Source: DATARH01 sp036268425
Lineage (GTDB): Bacteria > Pseudomonadota > Alphaproteobacteria > ATCC43930 > CGMCC-115725
DNA length: 64,000 nt
Reading direction: 5' to 3'
Assembly (NCBI GenBank): GCA_036268425.1
Contig: DATAUE010000149.1
Coordinates: forward strand, 124,001 to 188,000
Shown: positions 1-8,228 of the stretch, piece after piece
How positions within the stretch are numbered: position 1 is the first letter of the stretch
How the letters are laid out: each line of letters starts with the position of its first letter
Notes under the pieces: generated by a model
Databases searched by the model: none
What the model was told of the DNA's origin: nothing
Seen by the model: the letters and a program-made list of their open reading frames with translations, nothing else
Translations under genes and position numbers: made by a program

Positions 1-592
1 GAAAGCTGCGACCGCCCCACCGATAGGGACATCCGAGATAAAGCGCCGCCGCCGTCGCGATGTCAGGCGATACGGGGGGGGCCGGTGACAGGCAGGCCGC
101 CGGCAGATAGCTGCCGGTAGCGAGCCGGACATAGGCGGTGCCGCGTGTATCGAGGCCGTTTTCGGTAACCGCAACCGCGCTGTGCCGCGGCAGAAAATCG
201 ATCGGCCGGGAGCGTAGATCAGCGGCCTCGTAGCAATACGATCCCGGGGTCGTGACGAAATGCGTCGGGGCGGGGGCCGGATCGGTCGTGATGTGGCGCG
301 CCTCGACATAGCCGACATATCCGTCGAACAGGGATTGGCACCACGCGTATTGTGTGCCGACGTCGAAGACCAGCAGGTCTTCGCCGTAGTGATAAAATGT
401 GTCCAGCGCCGCACCGGCGGCCGGTTCCCGGTAGACCGCAGCGCGCCCGGCGATCGTGCGCGCCGGTCGGCCCTCGATGTAGCGCGATGCGGCAACGATA
501 CCGCGCAGACGCGCATCCGCGAGATCGGCGCGGTAAGCGTTGAGCCGCCGGTCGAGCGTTATCCGGTCGAGCGTCGTCCGGTCGAGCGTCAT
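1..592 (-). CDS. NlpC/P60 (C40) family cell-wall peptidase, C-terminus cut by window start
   Basis: The minus-strand frame stays open from an ATG at 592 to the window edge, giving about 196 visible residues. After a short repeated N-terminus it has the SH3b-like layout of alphaproteobacterial NlpC/P60 endopeptidases (RPARTIAGRAAVYREP, later YEAADLRSRPIDFLPR). It ends in YLGCPYRWGGRS, the stretch just before the catalytic Cys motif (DCSG) of C40 peptidases; that Cys lies outside the window. Family role: cleaving gamma-D-glutamyl-diamino acid bonds in peptidoglycan peptides. The ATG overlaps the TGA of the upstream thioesterase gene (ATGA), so translation is probably coupled. The first 15 codons contain three near-identical 5-codon units (T-L-D-R plus T/I). 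Family call is firm; the exact substrate cannot be judged. Confidence 0.8.
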   Translation of the reverse strand, partial: MTLDRTTLDRITLDRRLNAYRADLADARLRGIVAASRYIEGRPARTIAGRAAVYREPAAGAALDTFYHYGEDLLVFDVGTQYAWCQSLFDGYVGYVEARHITTDPAPAPTHFVTTPGSYCYEAADLRSRPIDFLPRHSAVAVTENGLDTRGTAYVRLATGSYLPAACLSPAPPVSPDIATAAALYLGCPYRWGGRSF

Positions 593-595
593 CCG
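548..595. repeat. Three tandem 15-bp units in the NlpC/P60 start region
   Basis: On the plus strand the unit GGTCGAGCGTTATCC occurs three times head to tail with one or two changes per copy (GGTCGAGCGTCGTCC, GGTCGAGCGTCATCC). The unit is a multiple of three, so it adds residues (LDR plus T/I-T) at the N-terminus of the minus-strand NlpC/P60 protein without a frameshift. The last unit covers the overlapping stop and start codons of the two neighbouring genes. Confidence 0.85.
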
Positions 596-996
596 GCCGG
601 TACTCGCGGTTCGCCTCGCGGCAGCACGAGCTGGGTCTGGGTCACGATCGCGGCGCGCTTGCCGTCGGGTCCGAAGATCGAGGTCTGCACCACAATCGAT
701 CGCCGCCCGACATGCAGCGGTATCGTCTCGCTGGTCAGGCGGCCGGGCTTGCTCGCGCGAAAGAAATTGCTCTTCGACTCGATCGTCGTTGTACGAAACT
801 CGGGCGTCAGGTGGAGACTTGCGGCATAGCCGCCGAGTTCGTCGGCAAACGCCATTAGCGCGCCGCCATGCACAATGCCGCCGGCATTCAGGTGCCGCTC
901 GTCGGCATCGATTTCGCCGACCACCTTTTCCTTGTCGGCGGTGACGATGCGAATGCCAAAATGCCGCGACATTCCCGAACGCATCAGCGATGCCAT
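589..996 (-). CDS. PaaI-type hotdog-fold acyl-CoA thioesterase
   Basis: A 135-residue protein of normal length for a single-domain hotdog thioesterase, which hydrolyses acyl- or aryl-CoA thioesters in the cytoplasm. The family signature is visible as LNAGGIVHGGALMAFADEL near residues 36-55: HGG binds the thioester, and the Asp in the following helix is the usual catalytic acid. TTIESKSNFFRA and GRRSIVVQTSIF fit the later strands. The ATG at 996 follows GGAG at a normal distance. It lies 21 nt after the SGNH gene and overlaps the NlpC/P60 start, so it sits in a four-gene leftward run. The substrate is unknown. Confidence 0.85.
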   Translation of the reverse strand: MASLMRSGMSRHFGIRIVTADKEKVVGEIDADERHLNAGGIVHGGALMAFADELGGYAASLHLTPEFRTTTIESKSNFFRASKPGRLTSETIPLHVGRRSIVVQTSIFGPDGKRAAIVTQTQLVLPRGEPRVPAG

Positions 997-1017
997 TTGC
1001 AGGTTCTCCAGATTGGG

Positions 1018-2304
1018 TCAGCGCCGGACCGTGTGGGCCGTTTTCCAGGAATCGTAAGCGTGCATCAGATCGCCGAACAGCGCATCGGCGGTCAGCGTGT
1101 ATCCGGCCTTGTTCAGATGGACATGATCCGGCATCGCCAGCGGCGGGTCCTGCGCGAGCCACCGGTGCATCGCGCAACTACCGCCCATCGCCGCCGACCA
1201 GTCCCAAAAGGCCCAGCCCTCGCGGGCGGCGATGCGCCGCTGGATATCGCGCACCGGTGCGAGATTGAGCGGCTCGCTCCACACGCAGGCATCGCCGCTC
1301 GCCGCCTTCGGCTTACAACCCAAATCTTGATGTGGTTGGGCGGCGCATTCTTTGGAAAGGCGGCTGCCGTCCGGCGATCCGATGACCAGCACCGAAGCGC
1401 CCGGCGCATGCCGTCGCAATGCCGCCACTGTGCTGCGAAAACGCGCGGCGTATTGCGCCAGATTGAGGCTGTCGTCGAAGCCTTCATTGGTGCCGAACGC
1501 GATGACCAGCAGGCCGGGATGGTGCTCGCTCATTTCGACGCCGACGGTCGACGGGTTGAGCTTGGTCAACAGTGTGACGGTGGCCCCGATGGTGCCGTGG
1601 TTCTCATAGATGATACCCGGCCGGCGGCGCTCGACCGCCCAGCCGAGCAGTCGCTGTCCGCCCGGTGCGGCAGCGGTGATCTCGACGCGGTGCGCCGGAT
1701 GCGGCAACAGCATCTCGATGCGGCGCAAGGCCGTCTGGTGTGCATCGGTCGCAATTTGCCGCGCATTGCCGTCGTCGATGCGCACGCTTAGCGGTGCGCC
1801 GTGCGGGCTGGTGACGATTTCGATGGCGAACCGGCTAAACCCTTCGGGCTCGGTGCTCGTCAGCTCCATGTGGGCGCCGGGCTCGCTGGCTTCGGCCGAA
1901 ACCGCATCAATGCCGAGCGGCACGGCGGCCTCACCATCAGGCGGGCGCAAATGGCGCCAGCCGGTTTCTGTGACCGTGACGAGCGCGGGCCGGTAGTATT
2001 TGAATGGGATGCCGGCCGGCAGCCAGCCGCGCCCGGCGGCACCGAACCGCGCCTGCAGCCGCTCGCGCAACCGTCCGCTGAAACTGTCGTTGGCGGTATG
2101 GCTGTCGCCGATCTGCATGATCCGCAACGGATGCGTCGCGCGGTGCCGGTCAAGCGCTGTCAGGGCCAGAAAGAACGGCTGCAGGGCGCCGGTTCCGGAA
2201 AGCCTGGATGCGTTCGTCGATTGCGCATCGGCCGCCGGAGCCGGTTCGGGCGCGGCCAGGGTGAGGAGCGCGCCGAGCGCGAGGTGGAGGAAGCGGACGG
2301 CCAT
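1018..2304 (-). CDS. Exported SGNH/GDSL-type hydrolase or acyltransferase
   Basis: About 428 residues. The chosen ATG at 2304 opens directly into a signal peptide (MAVRFLHLALGALLTLAA, cleavage near APAADA). A TTG at 2328 would add eight residues and overlap the upstream stop. SGNH blocks are visible: block I IMQIGDSHTANDSF (catalytic Ser), block III FGTNEGFDD, and block V DHVHLNKAGY carrying the Asp-x-x-His pair. A long insert lies between blocks I and III. Proteins of this kind partner with MBOAT acyltransferases to O-acylate envelope polysaccharides, and an MBOAT gene lies just upstream in divergent orientation. Acyltransferase versus esterase activity cannot be told from sequence. Confidence 0.8.
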   Translation of the reverse strand: MAVRFLHLALGALLTLAAPEPAPAADAQSTNASRLSGTGALQPFFLALTALDRHRATHPLRIMQIGDSHTANDSFSGRLRERLQARFGAAGRGWLPAGIPFKYYRPALVTVTETGWRHLRPPDGEAAVPLGIDAVSAEASEPGAHMELTSTEPEGFSRFAIEIVTSPHGAPLSVRIDDGNARQIATDAHQTALRRIEMLLPHPAHRVEITAAAPGGQRLLGWAVERRRPGIIYENHGTIGATVTLLTKLNPSTVGVEMSEHHPGLLVIAFGTNEGFDDSLNLAQYAARFRSTVAALRRHAPGASVLVIGSPDGSRLSKECAAQPHQDLGCKPKAASGDACVWSEPLNLAPVRDIQRRIAAREGWAFWDWSAAMGGSCAMHRWLAQDPPLAMPDHVHLNKAGYTLTADALFGDLMHAYDSWKTAHTVRR

Positions 2305-2324
2305 CCTGCGGTATCGAACGCCGC

Positions 2325-3071
2325 TCAATGCGGAGGAGTATTTGCAGCGGCGGTCGATAGCAGATTGACGAGTTTTTCGGCGATCAGCTCGTAGCCGGCG
2401 GCGGTGAAGTGGATGCCGTCATCGGTGCGCAGCCGCTGCGTTGTGCCGTTACGGTCCTTGCCGTATGCGGTGAACTCGCCTTGGTCGTTTGTCACGACCG
2501 ACCATAGCGGCACGAACTGCGCACCAAACCGCGCCGTTTCGGCGGCGTAGATGTCGTTGATGTAACTCATATCGGCGGAATAGGTGCCGCTGCGGGCGAT
2601 CGGGTTGCCGCACCAGATAACCTTGAGCCCGGCGCCGGTCAGAAGGGTCAGGATCTTGTCGGCGCGCGCGGCATAGGCGGCGCGCCACTCATCGGTGCGG
2701 AAGTGCAGGTAGGTGCCGTGATCGTCGCGCATGTCGAGGCGGTCGTTGGCGCCGAACATCACAACGGCGATATCGGCTTTTTCATGCGATGTGAACCGTT
2801 CCGCCGGTCCGAGCCACTCGTTTTCGCCATGCACCAGCGCGGCGCCGGGATGGGTGCGGTTCAGGACGCGATAGTGCGGGTCTTCGATCAGCACCCGCTG
2901 CAGCCCCATCGACAGCCCTTGCGCCTGGCTGTCACCGAACACCGCGATCGTTGTCGGGGTGGAGGCCTCCTGGGCGCGTACGACAGGGGCATTGACGCCG
3001 AGCAGAACGATGACAAATGCCGCACAAAGGCCGCGGCGCCCGGCGCCACACAGCCGACCGATTCCCCGCAC
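2325..3071 (-). CDS. Exported SGNH hydrolase (DUF459-like)
   Basis: About 248 residues from the GTG at 3071, chosen because GGGGAG precedes it and the product starts with a basic region and hydrophobic core (CAAFVIVLLGVNAPVVRA) typical of a signal peptide. An ATG at 3197 would add 42 residues and has no clear ribosome site. SGNH blocks: AVFGDSQAQGLSMGL (Ser), VVMFGANDRLDMRDD (block III Gly-Ala-Asn-Asp), DDGIHFTAAGYELIA (Asp-x-x-His). The pattern matches the DUF459 group of SGNH proteins, often found beside MBOAT genes. It is the first gene of the leftward run; its stop lies close to the next SGNH gene. Likely periplasmic. Confidence 0.8.
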   Translation of the reverse strand: MRGIGRLCGAGRRGLCAAFVIVLLGVNAPVVRAQEASTPTTIAVFGDSQAQGLSMGLQRVLIEDPHYRVLNRTHPGAALVHGENEWLGPAERFTSHEKADIAVVMFGANDRLDMRDDHGTYLHFRTDEWRAAYAARADKILTLLTGAGLKVIWCGNPIARSGTYSADMSYINDIYAAETARFGAQFVPLWSVVTNDQGEFTAYGKDRNGTTQRLRTDDGIHFTAAGYELIAEKLVNLLSTAAANTPPH

Positions 3072-3284
3072 GGCATCTACTCCCCACAACCGCCGACCCC
3101 CGAAAACGTGGCGAATACTGATGATTAGACACGAACGATGCAAACCGAATTGATCGGACGGCAGCCTTGGCGCGGCGGGGAGGGCGATTGCCGGCATATG
3201 CCAAAGCGCGGCTTGCCGATGATCGGGCCACCCGATAGAACCGATTCGCTACGGACTTGCGAGCGCAGCCTCCGGTTGAACTGA

Positions 3285-4697
3285 ATGCTGTTTCCGACTT
3301 CGGGTTTTCTGCTGTTTTTTTTGGCCGTGGCGGCTGCGATGGCGGCGCTCGACACGCGGTTCATGGCCAAAAAGGCGGTGCTGGTCGTCGCGAGCTATTA
3401 TTTTTACGCCCAGTGGGATTGGCGGTTCTGCTTTTTGCTCGCATTCAGCACGACGCTGAGCTATCTCGCCGGCCTTGCGATTGGTGTGGCACAAAACCGC
3501 AGCCGACGGCGCCTGATCACCGGCGGTGCGATCGCGCTGCACCTGGGGCTGCTCGGTGTCTTCAAATACCTCGACTTTTTTGTGTTGAGCGCGAACCAGC
3601 TTGCCCGTCTGCTGGGGTTGCAGCACGAGTTGCCGTTTCTCGAAATCCTGCTGCCGGTCGGTATCTCGTTCTTCACCTTTCACGGCATTTCGTATGTCAC
3701 CGATGTCTATCGCGGTGACGCAGATGTCTGCCGGAACCCGCTCGACATGGCGTTGTACATGTCGTTTTTCCCGCAGCTCGTTGCCGGACCGATTGTGCGC
3801 GCCGCCTATTTCCTGCCGCAGCTGGCGCGGCCGTCGCGCGAGCCGATCCCGATTGCGCCGGCGCTGTTGCTGATCCTCGGCGGATTGTTCAAGAAGGTTG
3901 TCGTCGCGACCTATCTCGCAACCGGGCTGGTCGACCCGGTTTTCGCGTCGCCGACCAGCTATGGCGGCCCTGACCTGCTGCTCGCGACCTATGGCTATGC
4001 TGTGCAGATATACTGCGATTTCAGCGCGTATAGCGACATGGCGATCGCGCTGGCGGCGTTGCTGGGATTTCGTTTTCCCGCGAACTTCAACCAGCCCTAC
4101 CGCTCGCAGCGCCTGCGCGAGTTCTGGCAGCGTTGGCATATTTCGCTGTCGGGCTGGCTGCGCGACTATCTGTACAAGCCGCTCGGCGGCAACCGTCACG
4201 GCCGGCTCGCGACCTATCGCAATCTGATGCTGACGATGCTGCTGGGCGGCATCTGGCATGGCGCCGGATGGAAGTTCGTCGCGTGGGGCGCGCTGCATGG
4301 CGGCGGTCTCGCGATCGAGCGCATGCTCGAACCGCTGATCGGGCGGCGGGCGCAAAGCCCGCTGGCAAAACTGGTCGCGACATTTGTCGTGTTTCATTTT
4401 GTATGCCTCGCCTGGATTTTCTTCCGGGCTGAAGATTTCGAGGTGGCGCGGCTGTATCTCGCAGGGTTCGGCGCTGGCTGGCATGACGGGGTACAGCAGG
4501 CCAAGCCCTTTACGGTCGCACTGATTGCGATCGGCCTCGCCGGTCAGTTCACGCCGCCGGCGCTGTTCGAGCGGAGCGTCGGGCTGGCCGCGCGGCTCCC
4601 GGCCTGGGGGCTGGGCGCCACCGCCGGCATTGTCGTCGCGGCAATCAACGCGCTTGGCCCTGAGGGCGTGGCGCCTTTCATCTATTTCCGGTTCTAG
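3285..4697 (+). CDS. MBOAT family membrane-bound O-acyltransferase (AlgI-like)
   Basis: A 470-residue polytopic membrane protein. Family role: moving acyl groups, usually acetyl, across the inner membrane for O-acylation of an extracytoplasmic polymer together with a periplasmic SGNH partner. Hallmarks: MLFPTSGFLLFFLAVAAAMA at the N-terminus, SYYFYAQWDW, the loop REFWQRWHISLSGWLRDYLY, and GGIWHGAGWKFVAWGALHGG, whose His (WHG) is the conserved active-site residue. Length fits AlgI/PatA-type proteins. It diverges from two SGNH genes and is followed after 9 nt by a small membrane protein. The polymer acylated is not identified; no alginate genes are present. Confidence 0.92.
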   Translation: MLFPTSGFLLFFLAVAAAMAALDTRFMAKKAVLVVASYYFYAQWDWRFCFLLAFSTTLSYLAGLAIGVAQNRSRRRLITGGAIALHLGLLGVFKYLDFFVLSANQLARLLGLQHELPFLEILLPVGISFFTFHGISYVTDVYRGDADVCRNPLDMALYMSFFPQLVAGPIVRAAYFLPQLARPSREPIPIAPALLLILGGLFKKVVVATYLATGLVDPVFASPTSYGGPDLLLATYGYAVQIYCDFSAYSDMAIALAALLGFRFPANFNQPYRSQRLREFWQRWHISLSGWLRDYLYKPLGGNRHGRLATYRNLMLTMLLGGIWHGAGWKFVAWGALHGGGLAIERMLEPLIGRRAQSPLAKLVATFVVFHFVCLAWIFFRAEDFEVARLYLAGFGAGWHDGVQQAKPFTVALIAIGLAGQFTPPALFERSVGLAARLPAWGLGATAGIVVAAINALGPEGVAPFIYFRF

Positions 4698-4706
4698 GGC
4701 CGACCG

Positions 4707-5045
4707 GTGGTCGTGCTGGAACGCGAACTCCGCAAAGCCCCTGTGCTCCTGGCGCCGGCATCGACGCCTGACGCTATCCCGCTGCCGCTGCGGCGGCACG
4801 GCGGCTCATCGCGTCAGGTGCTGGCGCTCAGCCTCGTCGGAACGTTGGTGCTGGCGATTTTTGCATCGCGCGACCTGTCGTCGTGGCTCGACCGGCTCGG
4901 CGACGGCCCGGTAATGGGGCCGCTGCAACATGCCGCCGCGGCCTGGGACGGGGCGATGGATCGACTTGGATTGACCGGCATGCACGATTTGCTGCGCCGC
5001 GACATCGAGCGCCTGCTCGACTGGGAGTGGGGCGCTCCGCCATAA
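4707..5045 (+). CDS. Small single-pass membrane protein downstream of the MBOAT gene
   Basis: 112 residues from a GTG nine bases after the MBOAT stop. One clear membrane segment lies near residues 37-54 (VLALSLVGTLVLAIFAS), preceded by an Arg-containing stretch and followed by an amphipathic region (DRLGDGPVMGPLQHAAAAW). This resembles the membrane-anchored N-terminal part of longer DUF459/SGNH proteins but has no catalytic domain. Possibly an accessory or anchor subunit for the SGNH partners encoded divergently; that is inference from position. Base composition matches the neighbours. Confidence 0.65.
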   Translation: MVVLERELRKAPVLLAPASTPDAIPLPLRRHGGSSRQVLALSLVGTLVLAIFASRDLSSWLDRLGDGPVMGPLQHAAAAWDGAMDRLGLTGMHDLLRRDIERLLDWEWGAPP

Positions 5046-5073
5046 TCCGACGTTGCCTTGTGAGGAGACGCCG

Positions 5074-6237
5074 GTGTTTTCAGCCCTGACCGACGAGCAG
5101 CGCCAGTTCGTCCATACGATCCGCGACCTCGCGCAAAGCGAGTTTCGCGACCGCGCGCTGCAATACATGGACGGCACCTTCCCGTGGGAGAACATGCGGT
5201 CCCTCGCCAAGCTTGGTGTGCTCGGCATGGCGGTGCCGGAGGAATATGGCGGCCTTGGATTGCCGGTGTTCGACACCGCGCTGGTGCTCGAGGAGATCGC
5301 CAAGGCCTGTTACGTCACCGCAATGGCGGTGCTCGGCGAGGTCGGGGCGCAGACCCGGATCATCTCGCATTATGCGCCCGAGGCGATCAAGCAGCGCATC
5401 CTGCCGGCGGTGTGCAGCGGCGAATGCATTCTCGCGATCTGCATGACCGAGCCGGATGCCGGCACCGATGTCGCCAACTACAAGACCAACACCGACCATG
5501 TCGGCAACAAGCTGCGGCTCAACGGGGTCAAGACCTTGATCAGCCGTGCCGAGGAAGCCGGCATGTTCGTCGTCTTCACCCGTGTCGACAAAAAGCCGGG
5601 GCGCGAGGGGATCGGCTGCGTGCTGGTCGAGAAAGGCACGCCCGGGTTTACTGTCACCGGCACCTACCACACGATGGGCGGCGAAAACCTGCACGAAATC
5701 CGCTTTGAGGATGTCGAGTTGCCGCCGGAAAACCTCGTGCTCGAAGACGGGTTCCGCAAGCTGCTGGGGGCCTTTAACACGCAGCGCTGCCTGAACCCCA
5801 GCATTTCGCTCGGCCTCGCCGAGGGCGCCTTCGAGGAAGCAGTCAAATACGTCAAGGAGCGCAACGCATTCGGCCGGCCGATCGGCGATTTCCAGGGAAT
5901 GCGCTGGAAGATCGCCGAGATGTATCGCGACATCGAAGCCAGCCGCAGCATCCTTTACCGCGCCTGCGCCACCGCCAACCCGTTCCCCGACCCGTATCTC
6001 GCGGCTGCCGCTAAGGTGACGGTCAACGAGATGTCCTTGCGCGTCACCAGCGAGGCGATCCAGGTGCATGGCGGCTACGGCTTTACCGACGAGTACCCGG
6101 TGTCGCGCTTCTACCGCGGCGCCCGCTACGGCTCGCTAGGCGGCGGAACCTCGGAAACACTGCGCGAACTGATCGGCAAGCGCGTCATCACCACGCTCGA
6201 CCCGGTGGACGGCATCTTCGGCATGGGCGCGTTTTAA
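5074..6237 (+). CDS. Acyl-CoA dehydrogenase family protein
   Basis: About 387 residues, the usual length. The GTG at 5074 was chosen because GAGGAG stands seven bases upstream and the product then begins FSALTDEQRQFVHTIRD, a normal N-terminus; the longer TTG start at 5053 would include the ribosome site in the coding region. Motifs: ICMTEPDAGTDVANYKT (FAD/substrate region), RNAFGRPIGDFQGMRWKIAE, and the C-terminal IQVHGGYGFTDEYPVSRFYR followed by GGGTSETLRE near the active site. The family oxidises acyl-CoA to 2-enoyl-CoA with FAD, passing electrons to ETF. The chain-length or branched substrate is not predictable. It is not clearly tied to the MBOAT genes. Confidence 0.9.
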   Translation: MFSALTDEQRQFVHTIRDLAQSEFRDRALQYMDGTFPWENMRSLAKLGVLGMAVPEEYGGLGLPVFDTALVLEEIAKACYVTAMAVLGEVGAQTRIISHYAPEAIKQRILPAVCSGECILAICMTEPDAGTDVANYKTNTDHVGNKLRLNGVKTLISRAEEAGMFVVFTRVDKKPGREGIGCVLVEKGTPGFTVTGTYHTMGGENLHEIRFEDVELPPENLVLEDGFRKLLGAFNTQRCLNPSISLGLAEGAFEEAVKYVKERNAFGRPIGDFQGMRWKIAEMYRDIEASRSILYRACATANPFPDPYLAAAAKVTVNEMSLRVTSEAIQVHGGYGFTDEYPVSRFYRGARYGSLGGGTSETLRELIGKRVITTLDPVDGIFGMGAF

Positions 6238-6250
6238 GGCGTGTTCTGCG

Positions 6251-7882
6251 TCAAGATGCTGGAGCTTTCTGATCACTGTGCTCGGTGATAAGTTTTTCTA
6301 GTTTAGATCTCACCTGACTAACAACGTGTGCTTCTGCCTGAAAATATGAAGGGAAGTACACTTCAATCATTGGCCGTCGGCTTCCCTTATTCCATTTTTG
6401 TACCGACCCGCCTGAGTATTTTCGCTTCCCTTTCTCAAAGAGATCACGATATCTGTATGGCGACACGCCAATAAATGCTCGGAATACTACACGTTCTGTC
6501 CTTTCAGTTGGATCAACCGATATCGAGTCGCCGTGTAACTCAGATGCATAGCTTTTTGGATAGGGCTCTAAGTAAACGACCTCCTTGATTCCTGAGGCTA
6601 CTATATGTTTCGCGCAGATATGGCAAGGGAACGTCGTGCAGTACAGTATTCCGCGATCTATCGAGATTCCTTTTCGAGATGCATCGCATATCGCCGACAT
6701 TTCTGCATGTATAATTCTTCCAAACTCGATTATGTCCATCATACGAGAGTCCTTGACCGAGTTCTGGTTGTTTTCGGCCAACAATAACTTTCCGATTTCA
6801 TTTGAGTTTTTAATATGCGCGAGATTGGGCGAAAGATGCCCTCCTTGTTTAAGGCGGTCGAGAAGATCCACCAAAAGCTCGATCTTCCTGAGTTCGTTGG
6901 GATCATGACCTTCAACAAAGTCTCGTGCGTCTCTGGAATCACCGCTCCAATAAGTCCCGCCGCCAGCCTTAGGTACTTCGTTGCATCCCAACGTTACAAC
7001 TTCGCCTGTTTGACGGAAGATCGCAGCTCCGACCTGCCTTGACAAATCAGATGAACGCAATGACACGCTTTTCGCTAGGTACATGCCATACTCGTCGTGC
7101 ATTGGCGTGACTTCGTTACTACCAAAAAGCAAGTTGATAAATCTGCGAATCATCGGTTCGCAGACCTGACGAGAGGTTGCATCGACAAATACGTCTGCCA
7201 GAGGAAATGCGTCGCCAACATTCTGGCCATGCTCCTCAAGCTTTTCTTTTGAATCCTGCATTACCAACTCTAAGGCGGCCTTGCTGGCCTCTATATTCGA
7301 GATTAAGCCGCCGAGCGACTGTCGTTCTCGCTCTTCGATCCGTCGTGTTCTCCATTGTTGAGGGGCATATCCGCCGATCAGAACAAACTGTCGTCCATAT
7401 ACGCCACGCAAAATCTCTACCTCTTCTTGTCTCTTAAGCTGGCGGACGATGTAGGCTTGGTTGGCTAGAGGGAGTTCCTCGTCGAGCCCAGTAGCGGATC
7501 GCTCGCCGACTGAGGCGCCGGTGACGCTATCAAGTGCTGCAGTCCGCTCTCGTTTGCCTTCCTCGGCTCGGAACGCCCGAATCGCACTCACCGCGAGCAC
7601 ACCGAGGGCTTCATTGCCGAGTTGCCGACGGACCTCATTCGCGTATCTGATCCGGTCTTGGAAAGATTTGATGTAGGGCGTGTTTTCCAAAGATAGTCCG
7701 ACCGGAACTTCCCGCATGAGTTGGGTCAATCTCACCAGGAGAACGCGATAATCCATCTCCCTAAGGGTCTGTTCTAAAACCTCGATGATGAGATCAAGAT
7801 CGACACCAATCGGTGCGATTAAACCGAAGATCAATTCGGGACCGGCCTGAAGATGCAGCAACTGTTCGTTTTCCTGGGACAT
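6251..7882 (-). CDS. AvcD-type anti-phage deoxycytidylate (dCTP) deaminase
   Basis: 543 residues, close to the roughly 530 of characterised AvcD-type defence deaminases. Two parts are visible. An N-terminal nucleotide-kinase-like domain starts ELIFGLIAPIGVDLDLI, a degenerate P-loop without the GK[ST], and includes VRQLKRQEEVEILRGVYG near 146-163 and FPLADVFVD near 226-234. The C-terminal zinc deaminase has H392-A-E394 (IIHAEMSAICDASRKG) and TTFPC420-HIC423-AKH, the Zn ligands and proton-shuttling Glu of the cytidine/dCMP deaminase fold. Known members deplete dCTP/dCMP on phage infection. The gene is AT-richer than its surroundings and uses rarer codons, suggesting transfer. No RNA regulator could be identified upstream. 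A housekeeping dCMP deaminase would be far shorter. Confidence 0.85.
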   Translation of the reverse strand: MSQENEQLLHLQAGPELIFGLIAPIGVDLDLIIEVLEQTLREMDYRVLLVRLTQLMREVPVGLSLENTPYIKSFQDRIRYANEVRRQLGNEALGVLAVSAIRAFRAEEGKRERTAALDSVTGASVGERSATGLDEELPLANQAYIVRQLKRQEEVEILRGVYGRQFVLIGGYAPQQWRTRRIEERERQSLGGLISNIEASKAALELVMQDSKEKLEEHGQNVGDAFPLADVFVDATSRQVCEPMIRRFINLLFGSNEVTPMHDEYGMYLAKSVSLRSSDLSRQVGAAIFRQTGEVVTLGCNEVPKAGGGTYWSGDSRDARDFVEGHDPNELRKIELLVDLLDRLKQGGHLSPNLAHIKNSNEIGKLLLAENNQNSVKDSRMMDIIEFGRIIHAEMSAICDASRKGISIDRGILYCTTFPCHICAKHIVASGIKEVVYLEPYPKSYASELHGDSISVDPTERTERVVFRAFIGVSPYRYRDLFEKGKRKYSGGSVQKWNKGSRRPMIEVYFPSYFQAEAHVVSQVRSKLEKLITEHSDQKAPAS

Positions 7883-7994
7883 AGCGCTCGATCCCCAAAG
7901 TATTCATGTGATTTTAAGCGCGTTGCAAAATCTAGCAGAGCAGATTCTACTCAGTGAAACGTTAGCCTTCCATCAGCTAAAGGAGGACGCCGCT

Positions 7995-8177
7995 ATGCCT
8001 GACGAGCCGAAACTGCCGCCTGGCTGGTTTATTCGCGACGTTCGCAAAGCGTCAGAACGAGTTAGCGAGTGGGCGAGCACCCTCAATAGGTCTTCAGCAT
8101 CGTCAGCCGAAGGTCGGCCCACGAGATCCCCCGCCCAGGCACAAGAAGCTAAATCGTCCGGTGAGCACGAAGACTGA
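7995..8177 (+). CDS. Small hydrophilic protein of unknown function, divergent from the AvcD-like gene
   Basis: A 60-residue ORF. The ATG at 7995 is preceded by AAAGGAGG at a normal distance, a much better start than the one at 7908, which would give 89 residues. The product begins MPDEPKLPPGWFIRDVRKAS, has a predicted amphipathic helix up to about residue 32, then a Ser/Glu-rich low-complexity tail. I do not recognise a domain. The Pro-Pro-Gly-Trp start followed by a basic helix resembles small proteins often seen in accessory regions, a weak impression only. It starts 112 bp from the deaminase start, so the two could share a divergent control region. Confidence 0.55.
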   Translation: MPDEPKLPPGWFIRDVRKASERVSEWASTLNRSSASSAEGRPTRSPAQAQEAKSSGEHED

Positions 8178-8228
8178 GAGCGGATCGCCAAGCTAGCGCG
8201 TTTTTACATAACCAAGTGCATCGTCGAT

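Noticed and set aside
3249..4799. 516-codon open frame on the minus strand
   Set aside because: Antisense to the MBOAT gene, whose motifs are unambiguous; Gln/Arg-rich shadow composition.
7883..7994. RNA regulator (AvcI-like) upstream of the deaminase
   Set aside because: Known AvcD systems can have one, but I see no convincing promoter, hairpin or terminator here that would define it.
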